DNA of 8,143 nucleotides, from contig JAATGE010000360.1 in NCBI GenBank assembly GCA_015654825.1, forward strand, positions 1 to 8,143, in the 5' to 3' direction. Below, one piece after another: positions 1-6,595 of this stretch. The notes beneath the pieces are model-generated. The model ran no database searches, was not told the origin of the DNA, and saw nothing but the letters and a program-made list of their open reading frames with translations. The stretch comes from Rhodospirillales bacterium. GTDB lineage: Bacteria; Pseudomonadota; Alphaproteobacteria; Acetobacterales; Acetobacteraceae. The stretch's first letter is position 1; each line of letters starts with the position of its first letter. A program made the translations under genes and the position numbers.

Positions 1-1431
1 CGCCGATGTAACATAGGTGACCCCGTGCGGTGCCAATTTGCGCACAAAATAAGGGCAGGCGAGGCCGGCCACCAGCAGCGCCGCCAGCACATACATCGCC
101 TGATCGTAAGCCTGCGCGCGCGGCACGCCGGCGGCCAACTGGTGATCGCGGAAATCGTTGACGATCTCCGGCCCCGCCAGCCCGGCCACCGACCACGCCG
201 TCAGCAGCCGCCCATGGATCGCGCCCACGTAACCCGCCCCGAAAATATCCGCGAGATAAGCCGGAATGGTCGCAAACCCGCCGCCGTACATCGACAGAAT
301 GACTGCGAACGCAGCGGCGAACAGCGCCATATCGCCCGCCTGCGCCAGGCGCGGCGCCGACGCGTACAGCACCATGCCAAGCAGAAAAAACACCATGTAG
401 GTGTTTCGCCGCCCCAGCCGGTCGGACAGCGACGCCCAAAAGAACCGCCCCAAAATATTGAATAGCGACAGGAACCCAATGAACCCCGCCGCCACCGCCG
501 CGACGGCCTTCTTCTGATCCGGAGACAATGCCGAAAACCCGACATCCGGCGCGCCGATCAGCCGCCCGGCAAAAATTTCCTGCAGCATAGGACTGGCCAT
601 TTCCAGTACGCCGATGCCAGCCGAAACGTTCAGGCACAGCACGCCCCACAGCAGCCAGAACTGCTTCGTTCGATGCACATCGTGCACATGCACCGAGGGC
701 CCGCCGGCGGCACTCGTTGCCACCGCCGCATCTGCCGGCACGCGGTAGCCGAATGCGCCACACATCATGAACACGGCATAGATCGCCGCCATCGTCAGCA
801 GCGTCTGCCACACGCCGACACCGCTCGCGGAATGAAAATGCGCCATCAGCCTGGTCGCCAGCGGCGCGCCGATCATGGCACCGCCGCCGAACCCCATGAT
901 GGCCATGCCCGTCGCCATGCCGCGCCGGTCCGGAAACCATTTTATCAACGTGGAGACCGGCGAAATATACCCGAGCCCCAGCCCGACGCCGCCGATCACG
1001 CCGCCGCCCAGCCACATCAGCCAAAGCTGGTGCAGGTACACGCCCAGCGCCGTCAGCGCCAAACCGCCCGGCCAGCACACCGCCGCCACCACGCCGGCGC
1101 GCCGCGGCCCCACCCGCTCCAGCCACCCGCCCCACAGCGCCGCCGAGGCGCCGAGCACGACGATCCCGAGCGTGAAAATCGGTTTCAGGTTGCTCAGCGT
1201 CCAATCGCAATCGGTCGCCGTCAGCACGAACAGCGTCGAGCTGCCCGCCGGGCACGCCACCGCGTGCGTCACCCCCACCGCCTGGCTCAGCGGCAGCCAG
1301 AACACCGAAAGCCCATAGGCCATGCCGATGCACAGATGGATCGCCAGCGCCGCCGGCGGCACCAGCCACCGGTTGAATTTTGGGCCGGCGACGATGCGTT
1401 CACGCGAAAGCAGCCCGGGGGCGAGGGTCAT
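1..1431 (-). CDS. OFA-type MFS transporter (3' end missing)
   Basis: Reading the minus strand from the ATG at 1431-1429 gives 477 codons with no stop, so the C-terminus lies beyond the left edge. The product is a polytopic inner-membrane carrier of the major facilitator superfamily. Motif-A-type loops are seen at about residues 101-113 (GGWLERVGPRRAG) and 336-345 (SDRLGRRNTY). A glycine-rich segment, WFPDRRGMATGMAIMGFGGG (165-184), matches the oxalate/formate antiporter (OFA) family as I know it. Between the first two membrane segments is a long loop (about 50-80) with Cys60 and Cys75. The central loop carries His248, His250 and His253. The family moves small carboxylates (oxalate, formate and similar), but the substrate cannot be read here and no oxalate-degradation gene is adjacent. 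The start is supported by AGGGAGA 11 nt upstream. The gene is divergent from serC. Family is fairly certain; substrate is unknown. Confidence 0.9.
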   Translation of the reverse strand, partial: MTLAPGLLSRERIVAGPKFNRWLVPPAALAIHLCIGMAYGLSVFWLPLSQAVGVTHAVACPAGSSTLFVLTATDCDWTLSNLKPIFTLGIVVLGASAALWGGWLERVGPRRAGVVAAVCWPGGLALTALGVYLHQLWLMWLGGGVIGGVGLGLGYISPVSTLIKWFPDRRGMATGMAIMGFGGGAMIGAPLATRLMAHFHSASGVGVWQTLLTMAAIYAVFMMCGAFGYRVPADAAVATSAAGGPSVHVHDVHRTKQFWLLWGVLCLNVSAGIGVLEMASPMLQEIFAGRLIGAPDVGFSALSPDQKKAVAAVAAGFIGFLSLFNILGRFFWASLSDRLGRRNTYMVFFLLGMVLYASAPRLAQAGDMALFAAAFAVILSMYGGGFATIPAYLADIFGAGYVGAIHGRLLTAWSVAGLAGPEIVNDFRDHQLAAGVPRAQAYDQAMYVLAALLVAGLACPYFVRKLAPHGVTYVTSA

Positions 1432-1442
1432 GGCGGCGTTTG

Positions 1443-1449
1443 TCTCCCT
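1443..1449 (-). promoter_or_regulatory. Ribosome binding site of the MFS gene
   Basis: On the minus strand AGGGAGA lies 11 nt before the ATG at 1431. It is the only good purine-rich Shine-Dalgarno match near the predicted N-terminus and fixes the start, although the spacing is slightly long. Confidence 0.6.
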
Positions 1450-1487
1450 GACTGCGTCTTTATGCGCATGCCGCATTGTTGCCGTAC

Positions 1488-1511
1488 CGTCGGCACAACC
1501 GCCAGCCGACG
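1488..1511. promoter_or_regulatory. Inverted repeat in the divergent promoter region
   Basis: CGTCGGC (1488-1494) and GCCGACG (1505-1511) form a perfect 7-bp inverted repeat with a 10-nt spacer. An overlapping pair, CAACCG (1496-1501) and CGGTTG (1518-1523), sits immediately to the right. The site lies between two divergent genes, 57 nt from the MFS start codon and 92 nt from the serC start codon. A dimeric regulator could bind here, or it could be a hairpin in the MFS leader. I saw no convincing -35/-10 pair on either strand; TTGCAC at 1521-1526 is a weak -35 candidate for serC. The function is inferred from position only. Confidence 0.35.
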
Positions 1512-1562
1512 AATGGTCGGTTGCACTGCAAAAGAAATCGGCGTAAGCGCCGCGGCGGGTCA

Positions 1563-1580
1563 CGCCCCCCCACCGGGGCG
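1563..1580 (+). promoter_or_regulatory. GC hairpin in the serC leader
   Basis: CGCCCC (1563-1568) pairs with GGGGCG (1575-1580) around a 6-nt loop, giving a perfect 6-bp stem. A pyrimidine stretch, CTTCTCTTCT (1581-1590), follows, and then the serC ribosome binding site. A smaller stem, CGGCG/CGCCG (1539-1543/1548-1552, loop TAAG), precedes it. It could be a leader structure affecting serC expression. No known riboswitch or leader peptide is recognised, and in GC-rich DNA such a stem may be chance. Confidence 0.3.
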
Positions 1581-1593
1581 CTTCTCTTCTGAA

Positions 1594-1599
1594 AGGGAG
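1594..1599 (+). promoter_or_regulatory. Ribosome binding site of serC
   Basis: AGGGAG lies 4 nt before the ATG at 1604 and 7 nt before a second in-frame ATG at 1607. The spacing favours the second ATG, so the real protein may be one residue shorter than annotated. Confidence 0.65.
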
Positions 1600-1603
1600 A
1601 GTT

Positions 1604-2785
1604 ATGATGGCAATCGCCGCGAAACCGGACCTGCGCCCGGCCAATCCCCTGTTTTCATCCGGTCCCTGCGCCAAACGCCCCGGCTGGTCGCTGGAGGCGC
1701 TGAAGGCCGCCCAGCTCGGCCGCAGCCACCGCGCCAAAGCCCCCAAGGCGGCCCTGGCCGGGGTGATCGACCGCTCCCGCGCCATCCTCGGCATTCCCGC
1801 CGGCTGGAAGCTCGGCATCATGCCCGGCAGCGACACCGGCGCCTTCGAGGCCGCCATTTGGAGCCTGCTCGGCGCCCGCCCCGTGGACGTGCTGAGTTTT
1901 GAGAGCTTTTCCGAAGGCTGGGCAACCGACGCCGTCAAGCAGCTCAAGCTCGATGCCCACGTGCTCACCGCGCCCTACGGCCAACTCCCCGATCTGGCTT
2001 CCGTGCACCCCTCCCACGACCTGGTCCTGGCGTGGAACGGCACCACCAGCGGCGTCAAACTTCCGAACGGCGATTTTATCAGCGCCGACCGCGAGGGCCT
2101 CGTCCTCTGCGACGCCACCAGCGCCGTGTTCGCCATGGAACTTCCCTGGGACAAGGTCGATGTCGTCACCTGGTCCTGGCAGAAAGTGCTGGGCGGCGAG
2201 GCGGCGCACGGCATGCTCGCCCTTTCCCCGCGCGCCGTCGCCCGCCTGGAAACCTACAAGCCCGCCTGGCCGCTGCCGAAAATCTTCCGCCTCACCAAGG
2301 GCGGCAAGCTGATCGACGGCATATTCGTGGGCGAAACGATCAACACGCCGAGCATGCTCTGTGTCGAGGACGCGCTCGACGGCCTGCGCTGGGCGGAAGC
2401 GATCGGCGGCCTCAAAACCCTGATCGCCCGCAGCGAGGCCAATCTCGCCGCCATAGCCGCCTGGGTCGAAACCAGCGACTGGGCCGGCTTCCTTGCCAAG
2501 GATGCCGCCACCCGCAGCAACAGTTCGGTGTGCCTGGTCATCACCGCCCCCTGGTTCGCAGCCCTCGCGCCCGACGCCCAGGCCGCGGCCGCGAAAAAGC
2601 TCGCCACCCTGCTGGAGAAAGAAAAAGCCGCGTTCGATATCGGTGCCTATCGCGACGCCCCGCCGGGCCTGCGCATCTGGGCCGGCGCCACGATCGAAAC
2701 ATCCGACATCGAAAAACTGCTGCCCTGGCTCGACTGGGCGGAGGCACAGGTGCGCGCCGAATACGCGGCACAGGCGGCGGAGTGA
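1604..2785 (+). CDS. serC: Phosphoserine aminotransferase (divergent, TIGR01365-like type)
   Basis: 393 residues. It is a cytoplasmic class-V, PLP-dependent aminotransferase that makes O-phospho-L-serine from 3-phosphohydroxypyruvate using glutamate, the second step of serine synthesis. The opening [15 protein letters not shown] (14-28) fits the SerC fold. Asp170 in [11 protein letters not shown] is the expected partner of the PLP ring nitrogen. Lys194 in [13 protein letters not shown] is the expected Schiff-base lysine. NTPS (247-250) and Arg357 in GLRIW fit substrate and cofactor binding. The segments HRAKAPK and [11 protein letters not shown] resemble the 'Methanosarcina-type' SerC that I know from Alphaproteobacteria rather than the E. 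coli form. Length is normal for that group. ATGs occur at 1604 and 1607 behind AGGGAG. serA follows 5 nt after the stop, so the two are very probably one operon. Identity is strongly supported by motif and by neighbour. Confidence 0.95.
   Translation: MMAIAAKPDLRPANPLFSSGPCAKRPGWSLEALKAAQLGRSHRAKAPKAALAGVIDRSRAILGIPAGWKLGIMPGSDTGAFEAAIWSLLGARPVDVLSFESFSEGWATDAVKQLKLDAHVLTAPYGQLPDLASVHPSHDLVLAWNGTTSGVKLPNGDFISADREGLVLCDATSAVFAMELPWDKVDVVTWSWQKVLGGEAAHGMLALSPRAVARLETYKPAWPLPKIFRLTKGGKLIDGIFVGETINTPSMLCVEDALDGLRWAEAIGGLKTLIARSEANLAAIAAWVETSDWAGFLAKDAATRSNSSVCLVITAPWFAALAPDAQAAAAKKLATLLEKEKAAFDIGAYRDAPPGLRIWAGATIETSDIEKLLPWLDWAEAQVRAEYAAQAAE
2779..2782 (+). promoter_or_regulatory. serA ribosome binding site inside the end of serC
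   Basis: GGAG occupies the last codons of serC, just before its TGA (2783-2785), and lies 8 nt ahead of the serA ATG at 2791. Ribosomes ending serC therefore reach the serA initiation site, which suggests translational coupling and decides the serA start. Confidence 0.7.
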
Positions 2786-2790
2786 CCCAC

Positions 2791-4377
2791 ATGCAAAAAG
2801 TCCTGATCAGCGACAAGCTTTCCCCCGCCGCCGTAGAAATTTTCCTCGGCCGCGGCCTGCAGGTCGACGTCAAACCCGGCCTCGCCCCCGCCGAACTGCG
2901 CGACATCATCGGCGCCTATGACGGCCTGGCGATCCGCTCCAACACAAAAGTAACGAAAGAACTGCTCGACGTCGCGACGCATCTGAAAGTCGTCGGCCGC
3001 GCCGGCATCGGCGTGGATAACGTCGATCTGAAAGCCGCCACGGCGCGCGGCGTTGTCGTCATGAACACGCCGCACGGCAACGCCATCACCACGGCCGAGC
3101 ACGCCATCGCCATGATGTTCGCCCTGGCGCGCGATATTCCCGAAGCCACCGCCAGCACCAAGGCGGGCAAGTGGGAGAAGAACCGTTTCATGGGCGTCGA
3201 GCTGACCGGCAAGGCACTCGGCCTGATCGGCGCCGGCAACATCGGCAGCATCGTCGCCGACCGCGCCCAGGGCCTGCACATGCGCGTTCTGGCCTACGAT
3301 CCGTTCCTGTCCGAAACCCGCGCCGTCGCCCTCGGCGTGGAGAAAGTGGAGCTCGACGACCTGCTCGCGCGGGCCGATTTCATGACACTGCACGCGCCAC
3401 TCACCGACGCCACGCGCAACATCCTCTCGCGCGAGGCGCTGGCGAAAACCAAAAAGGGCGTGTTCATCATCAACTGCGCCCGCGGCGGCCTGATCGACGA
3501 GGCGGCCCTCTACGAAGCCCTGGTCGACGGCCACATCGCCGGCGCCGCGCTCGACGTATTCGAAACGGAACCGGCAAAGCAAAGCCCGCTATTCGCGCTG
3601 CCCAACGTCGTCTGCACGCCGCATCTCGGCGCCAGTACCAACGAAGCGCAGGAGAACGTGGCCCTGCAGGTGGCCGAACAGATCGCCGATTTCCTGCTGA
3701 CCGGCGCGGTCACCAACGCCATCAACGCGCCCAGCGTTTCGGCCGAGGACGCGCCCCGCCTGCGCCCCTACATGGAGCTGATGCACAAGCTCGGCGCCTT
3801 CGCCGGCCAGCTCACCCAGGCACAGGAAGGCGTCATCCGCCGCATCGCCATCGAATATGAAGGCGCCGCGGCGTCGCTGAACCACAAGCCACTGACCGCC
3901 GCCGCCCTCGCCGCGCTGCTGTCGCCGGTAATGTCCGGCGTGAACATGGTGAACGCGCCCATAACCGCGCGCGATCACGGCATCGAAGTCGCCGAAACGG
4001 TGCATGACCGCGCCAGCGAATACCAGACGCTGGTGCGTATAGCCGTCACCACCGACCGCGGCACCCGCGCCGTCGCCGGCACACTGTTCGCCGGCAGCAA
4101 GCCGCGCCTGGTGGAAATCAAGGGCATTCCGGTGGAAGCCGATTTCGGCCGCCACATGCTGTATGTCACCAACAAGGACAAGCCGGGCTTTATCGGCCGG
4201 TTTGGGGAAACCCTTGCAAAACACGGCATCAATATCGCGACGTTTCATCTCGGCCGCGCGGCCGCCGGCGGCGATGCGATCTGCCTGGTGTCGGTAGATG
4301 AGGATGTGAGCGAGGCGGTGCTCAATGAGATAAGGGGGCTGCCGCTGGTGGTTCAGGTTACGGCTTTGTCGTTCTAA
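2791..4377 (+). CDS. serA: D-3-phosphoglycerate dehydrogenase, type 1 (ASB and ACT domains)
   Basis: 528 residues, the usual length of long-form PGDH. It oxidises 3-phosphoglycerate to 3-phosphohydroxypyruvate with NAD+, the committed step of serine synthesis in the cytoplasm. The substrate-binding domain opens at residue 1. The Rossmann domain carries GAGNIG (147-152), and Asp170 at the end of the second strand indicates NAD rather than NADP. The catalytic set is Arg231 (NCARGG), Glu260 (DVFETEP) and His278 (PHLGAST). Residues about 315-450 match the allosteric substrate-binding (ASB) domain. An ACT domain occupies about 455-528, with the DKPG turn at 463-466 and INIATFHLGR at 480-489. It is the family's serine-sensing module, so serine feedback is possible but not shown. 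The open frame extends upstream into serC; the ATG at 2791 is chosen because it has the ribosome binding site and the canonical N-terminus MQKVLISDKL. A repeat-rich spacer follows the TAA. Confidence 0.97.
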   Translation: MQKVLISDKLSPAAVEIFLGRGLQVDVKPGLAPAELRDIIGAYDGLAIRSNTKVTKELLDVATHLKVVGRAGIGVDNVDLKAATARGVVVMNTPHGNAITTAEHAIAMMFALARDIPEATASTKAGKWEKNRFMGVELTGKALGLIGAGNIGSIVADRAQGLHMRVLAYDPFLSETRAVALGVEKVELDDLLARADFMTLHAPLTDATRNILSREALAKTKKGVFIINCARGGLIDEAALYEALVDGHIAGAALDVFETEPAKQSPLFALPNVVCTPHLGASTNEAQENVALQVAEQIADFLLTGAVTNAINAPSVSAEDAPRLRPYMELMHKLGAFAGQLTQAQEGVIRRIAIEYEGAAASLNHKPLTAAALAALLSPVMSGVNMVNAPITARDHGIEVAETVHDRASEYQTLVRIAVTTDRGTRAVAGTLFAGSKPRLVEIKGIPVEADFGRHMLYVTNKDKPGFIGRFGETLAKHGINIATFHLGRAAAGGDAICLVSVDEDVSEAVLNEIRGLPLVVQVTALSF

Positions 4378-4382
4378 AGAAA

Positions 4383-4463
4383 GGCCAGGGCTCTGCCCTG
4401 GACCCGTCACGCCGGAGGCGTGCTGCGCACGACGGGGCCGCAGGCCCCAGACCCCGTTTTATG
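4383..4463. repeat. GC-rich palindromic repeat, copy 1 (reverse orientation)
   Basis: A chain of perfect short hairpins starts 6 nt after the serA stop. They are CCAGGGC-TCT-GCCCTGG (4385-4401), CACGCC-GGA-GGCGTG (4408-4422), GTGC-TGC-GCAC (4420-4430) and GGGGCC-GCA-GGCCCC (4434-4448), followed by AGACCCCGTTTTATGG. The order 'CCAGGG palindrome, GGACCC, second palindrome, AGACCCC, TT-AT' is the reverse complement of the element at 6523-6573, so they are members of one family in opposite orientations. It is not a recognised insertion sequence. I recall similar palindromes in Acetobacteraceae intergenic regions but could not check this. Confidence 0.75.
4432..4460 (+). terminator. Possible intrinsic terminator of the serC-serA operon
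   Basis: ACGGGG (4432-4437) can pair with CCCCGT (4452-4457), enclosing or competing with the GGGGCC/GGCCCC hairpin, and the structure runs into TTTT (4457-4460). The T-tract is short and shares a base with the stem, so termination would be modest. It is the only T-ending GC hairpin found after serA and lies wholly inside repeat copy 1. Confidence 0.35.
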
Positions 4464-4564
4464 GTTCCGAACTCGACATCAACACCGAGCTAACACGCGA
4501 GCCGAAACCCTGTTCAACTCGTACAGAAGACTCCCGCCGCGCAGCGCTAACGACGGCGGCGGCA
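4464..4564. other. Spacer between two inverted repeat copies
   Basis: This is a less GC-extreme stretch between the oppositely oriented repeat copies. It holds a weak stem, CCGCCG (4534-4539) with CGGCGG (4554-4559), around an AGCGCT palindrome. I see no gene, tRNA or convincing promoter. Any promoter for the TPR gene would be expected here or inside the flanking repeats. An open frame that crosses it is discussed among the rejected items. Confidence 0.5.
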
Positions 4565-4604
4565 CGCCGATGGGGGTCCAGGGGGCAAAGCCCCCTGGTC
4601 GGCG
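4565..4604. repeat. GC-rich palindromic repeat, copy 2 (forward orientation), just upstream of the TPR gene
   Basis: A perfect 9-bp stem, CCAGGGGGC (4578-4586) with GCCCCCTGG (4590-4598), closes a loop of AAA. An outer stem, CGCCGA (4565-4570) with TCGGCG (4599-4604), surrounds it across an unpaired TGGGGGT. The core GGGTCCAGGGG matches the element at 6547-6571 in the same orientation and is inverted relative to the copy after serA. It ends 12 nt before the ATG of the TPR gene, so a transcript starting upstream would fold right at the initiation site. Confidence 0.75.
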
Positions 4605-4616
4605 AAGCCACCCATA

Positions 4617-6587
4617 ATGTCCGGCAACCTGCAACCAATCCTCCAACAGGCCACCGCCCTGCACCAAGCCGGCCGCCTGGCTGAAGCCCAATCCCTCTAC
4701 CGCCAGATCCTGGCGTCCAACCCCAACCACCCCGACGCCCTGCACCTGCTCGGCGTGCTCGCCCATCAGACCGGCCAACCCGTCCCCGCCGAAACACTGA
4801 TCCGCCGCGCCCTGACGCTTCAGCCGCAAGCCGCCGCCTACCACAACAGCCTGGGCCACGTGCTGCGCGCGCTAAACCGCCCCGCGGATGCCGAAGCCGC
4901 CTACCGCACCGCCCTGCGCCTGCAACCCAACACCCCCGATTTCCACCACCATATCGGCCTCGCGCAAAAGGATCAGGGCCGCACCGCCGACGCCGAAACA
5001 GCGTTCCGCCACGCCATCCGCCTGCGCCGCGATTTCGTTCCCGCCCGTATCGATCTGGCCAATCTGCTGATCGAAACCGGCCGCGCGCAGGAAGCCGAGG
5101 CCTGCCTGCGCGCGGCACTTCGCACCGCACCGGACAACAGCATCGCCCTGAACGCCCTCGGCCTGGCGCTGACCGCGCTCGACAAACACCACGATGCCCT
5201 CGCGGAATTCGACAAAGCCCTGCGCCTGGCGCCCAACTACGCCAACGCCGCGGCCAACCGCGCCGCCTGCCTCGCCAGCCTGGAGCATTTCGAAGCCGCC
5301 GCCGACGCCTACCAGTTCGCGCTGACACTGATGCCGGAAGCGCCCGACCTGCAGATGGGCCTGGCCCGCGCGTACCTGCAACTCGAGCGCGGCGAGGCGG
5401 CGGAACAGGTGCTGCGCCGCCTGCTCGCGCAACAACCAGACGATCCGCTTGTGCTGCACAAGCTCGGCCGTGCGCTCGCCTTCCAGCGCCGCACGCAGGA
5501 AGCCCTGGCCCTGTTCCAGCAGGTTTGCCACCTCGATCGCAACAATGCCGAGTCCTGGCACGACATGGGCATGGCGCTGCGCGACCTGGCGCGCTGGCCC
5601 GAGTCCCTCGAACCGTACACCAAGGCCGTGCAACTGAACCCCGACAACGCCGAAATGAATGCCTCGCTGGGCTACGCGCTGCTGGCCAACGGCGATTTTG
5701 CCGCCGGCTGGCCGCATTTCGAATGGCGCGTGAAACGCCCCGGCAACGCCCGCCTGGCGGAGCCGCGCTGGGATGGTGCCGCCACCGAAAAGACCGTGCT
5801 GGTCTATGCCGAGCAAGGCACCGGGGACACCATCCAGTTCTGCCGTTTCGTAACGCTGGCCGCGCAACGCGCGCGCATCGTTCTCGCATGTCCGCCGCCG
5901 CTGAAGCGGCTGCTCCGCACGCTGTCCGGTCCCGCGCAGCTCGTAGATGCAGAACCATTGCCGCCGTACGATCTGCAATGCCCGGTCATGAGCCTGCCCG
6001 CCGTCCTCGGCATTTCGCCGGACCATTTTTCCGATGCGGTGCCGTATCTGCGCGCCGCGCCCGCGAAAGTCGCGGCGTGGCGGGACCGCCTGGCCGATCT
6101 CCCCGGCCGCCGCGCAGGCCTGGTCTGGGCCGGCAACCCGAAATTCCCCGCCGACCGGCGCCGCAGCATCGAGTTCGCCGTTCTGGCGCCCTTGCTGGCC
6201 ACGCCAAACATCTCGTTCGTGTCCCTGCAGGTCGGCGCCTCGCCGGGCGATAAGATGTTCGACGCCGCGCCCTGGCTGGAGGATTTCTCCGATACCGCGG
6301 CGCTGATCGAGGTGCTGGACGTCGTCATTTCCGTGGACACCGCGGTAGCGCACCTGGCCGGCGCGCTGGCCCGCCCAGTCTGGCTGCTGAACCGAGCCGA
6401 CACCGACTGGCGCTGGCTATTGGAGCGCGCCGACTCGCCCTGGTATCCCACCATGCGCCAGTTCCGCCAGCCCACCCCGGGAGACTGGCCCCCCGTTGTT
6501 GCCGCCGTATCCACTGAATTAATGGGGTCTGGGGACTTGTCCCCAGCGGGGTCCAGGGGCGGAGCCCCTGGCCTTCTTCTTCCTTAG
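4617..6587 (+). CDS. TPR protein with a glycosyltransferase-9-like C-terminal domain
   Basis: 656 residues, with no signal peptide or membrane segment, so probably cytoplasmic. Residues 7-346 are ten consecutive 34-residue tetratricopeptide units without insertions (starts at 7, 41, 75, 109, 143, 177, 211, 245, 279, 313). A partial eleventh (347-376) ends in GWPHFEWR. The C-terminal part (about 377-632) resembles the ADP-heptose/GT9-like domain of bacterial TPR-glycosyltransferase proteins: EQGTGDTIQFCRF (399-411), GLVWAGNP (501-508), VISVDTAVAHLAG (569-581) and WRWLLERADSPWYPTM (598-613). Such proteins are proposed to glycosylate proteins or surface polymers; donor and acceptor are unknown here. 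The ATG at 4617 has no clear ribosome binding site, but the N-terminus matches the family start (MSGNLQPILQQA). Residues 636-656 are encoded by a palindromic repeat and are probably not ancestral. The AsmA-like gene follows after 8 nt. Confidence 0.9.
   Translation: MSGNLQPILQQATALHQAGRLAEAQSLYRQILASNPNHPDALHLLGVLAHQTGQPVPAETLIRRALTLQPQAAAYHNSLGHVLRALNRPADAEAAYRTALRLQPNTPDFHHHIGLAQKDQGRTADAETAFRHAIRLRRDFVPARIDLANLLIETGRAQEAEACLRAALRTAPDNSIALNALGLALTALDKHHDALAEFDKALRLAPNYANAAANRAACLASLEHFEAAADAYQFALTLMPEAPDLQMGLARAYLQLERGEAAEQVLRRLLAQQPDDPLVLHKLGRALAFQRRTQEALALFQQVCHLDRNNAESWHDMGMALRDLARWPESLEPYTKAVQLNPDNAEMNASLGYALLANGDFAAGWPHFEWRVKRPGNARLAEPRWDGAATEKTVLVYAEQGTGDTIQFCRFVTLAAQRARIVLACPPPLKRLLRTLSGPAQLVDAEPLPPYDLQCPVMSLPAVLGISPDHFSDAVPYLRAAPAKVAAWRDRLADLPGRRAGLVWAGNPKFPADRRRSIEFAVLAPLLATPNISFVSLQVGASPGDKMFDAAPWLEDFSDTAALIEVLDVVISVDTAVAHLAGALARPVWLLNRADTDWRWLLERADSPWYPTMRQFRQPTPGDWPPVVAAVSTELMGSGDLSPAGSRGGAPGLLLP
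6523..6573. repeat. GC-rich palindromic repeat, copy 3, inside the end of the TPR gene
   Basis: Two perfect hairpins stand side by side. CTGGGGAC (6529-6536) pairs with GTCCCCAG (6539-6546). CCAGGGGC (6553-6560) pairs with GCCCCTGG (6564-6571) around GGA. The joining sequence CGGGGTCC and the leading TGGGGTCT match, in reverse complement, the GGACCC and AGACCCC parts of the copy after serA. A pyrimidine run, CCTTCTTCTTCC (6572-6583), follows and gives the second hairpin a weak terminator-like look. The element is translated as the last residues of the TPR protein. Confidence 0.75.
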
Positions 6588-6590
6588 GAG
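6586..6590 (+). promoter_or_regulatory. Ribosome binding site of the AsmA-like gene, overlapping the TPR stop
   Basis: AGGAG (6586-6590) overlaps the TAG stop (6585-6587) of the TPR gene and lies 5 nt before the ATG at 6596. This is a strong site, and its position implies translational coupling of the two genes. Confidence 0.75.
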
Positions 6591-6595
6591 CCCCA

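Noticed and set aside
673..1902. Long plus-strand open frame opposite the MFS gene and into serC
   Set aside because: The product is an Arg/His/Pro/Gln-rich string typical of the antisense of a GC-rich gene, and it runs across the divergent promoter into serC in another frame.
2032..2790. Upstream extension of the serA reading frame through serC
   Set aside because: The translation before 2791 is low-complexity Arg-rich shadow of serC. The canonical SerA N-terminus and ribosome binding site place the start at 2791.
4461..4480. GGTTCCGAACTC, resembling a tRNA T-loop
   Set aside because: There is no matching acceptor, D or anticodon stem around it and no 3' CCA context, so it is not a tRNA.
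4383..4604. A complete insertion sequence or CRISPR array between serA and the TPR gene
   Set aside because: There is no transposase frame, no clear target-site duplication, and no regular repeat-spacer periodicity; only two inverted, imperfectly matching palindromic copies.
4420..4617. A 65-codon plus-strand frame from GTG 4420 whose TAA overlaps the TPR ATG (TAATG)
   Set aside because: It is built largely from the palindromic repeats, starts inside a hairpin with no ribosome binding site, and has no recognisable protein character. Coupling to the TPR start is conceivable but unsupported.
4459..5958. 499-codon minus-strand open frame opposite the TPR gene
   Set aside because: It is an Arg/Gly/Ala-rich shadow with no domain. 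The opposite strand has clear TPR and GT9-like motifs over the same region.
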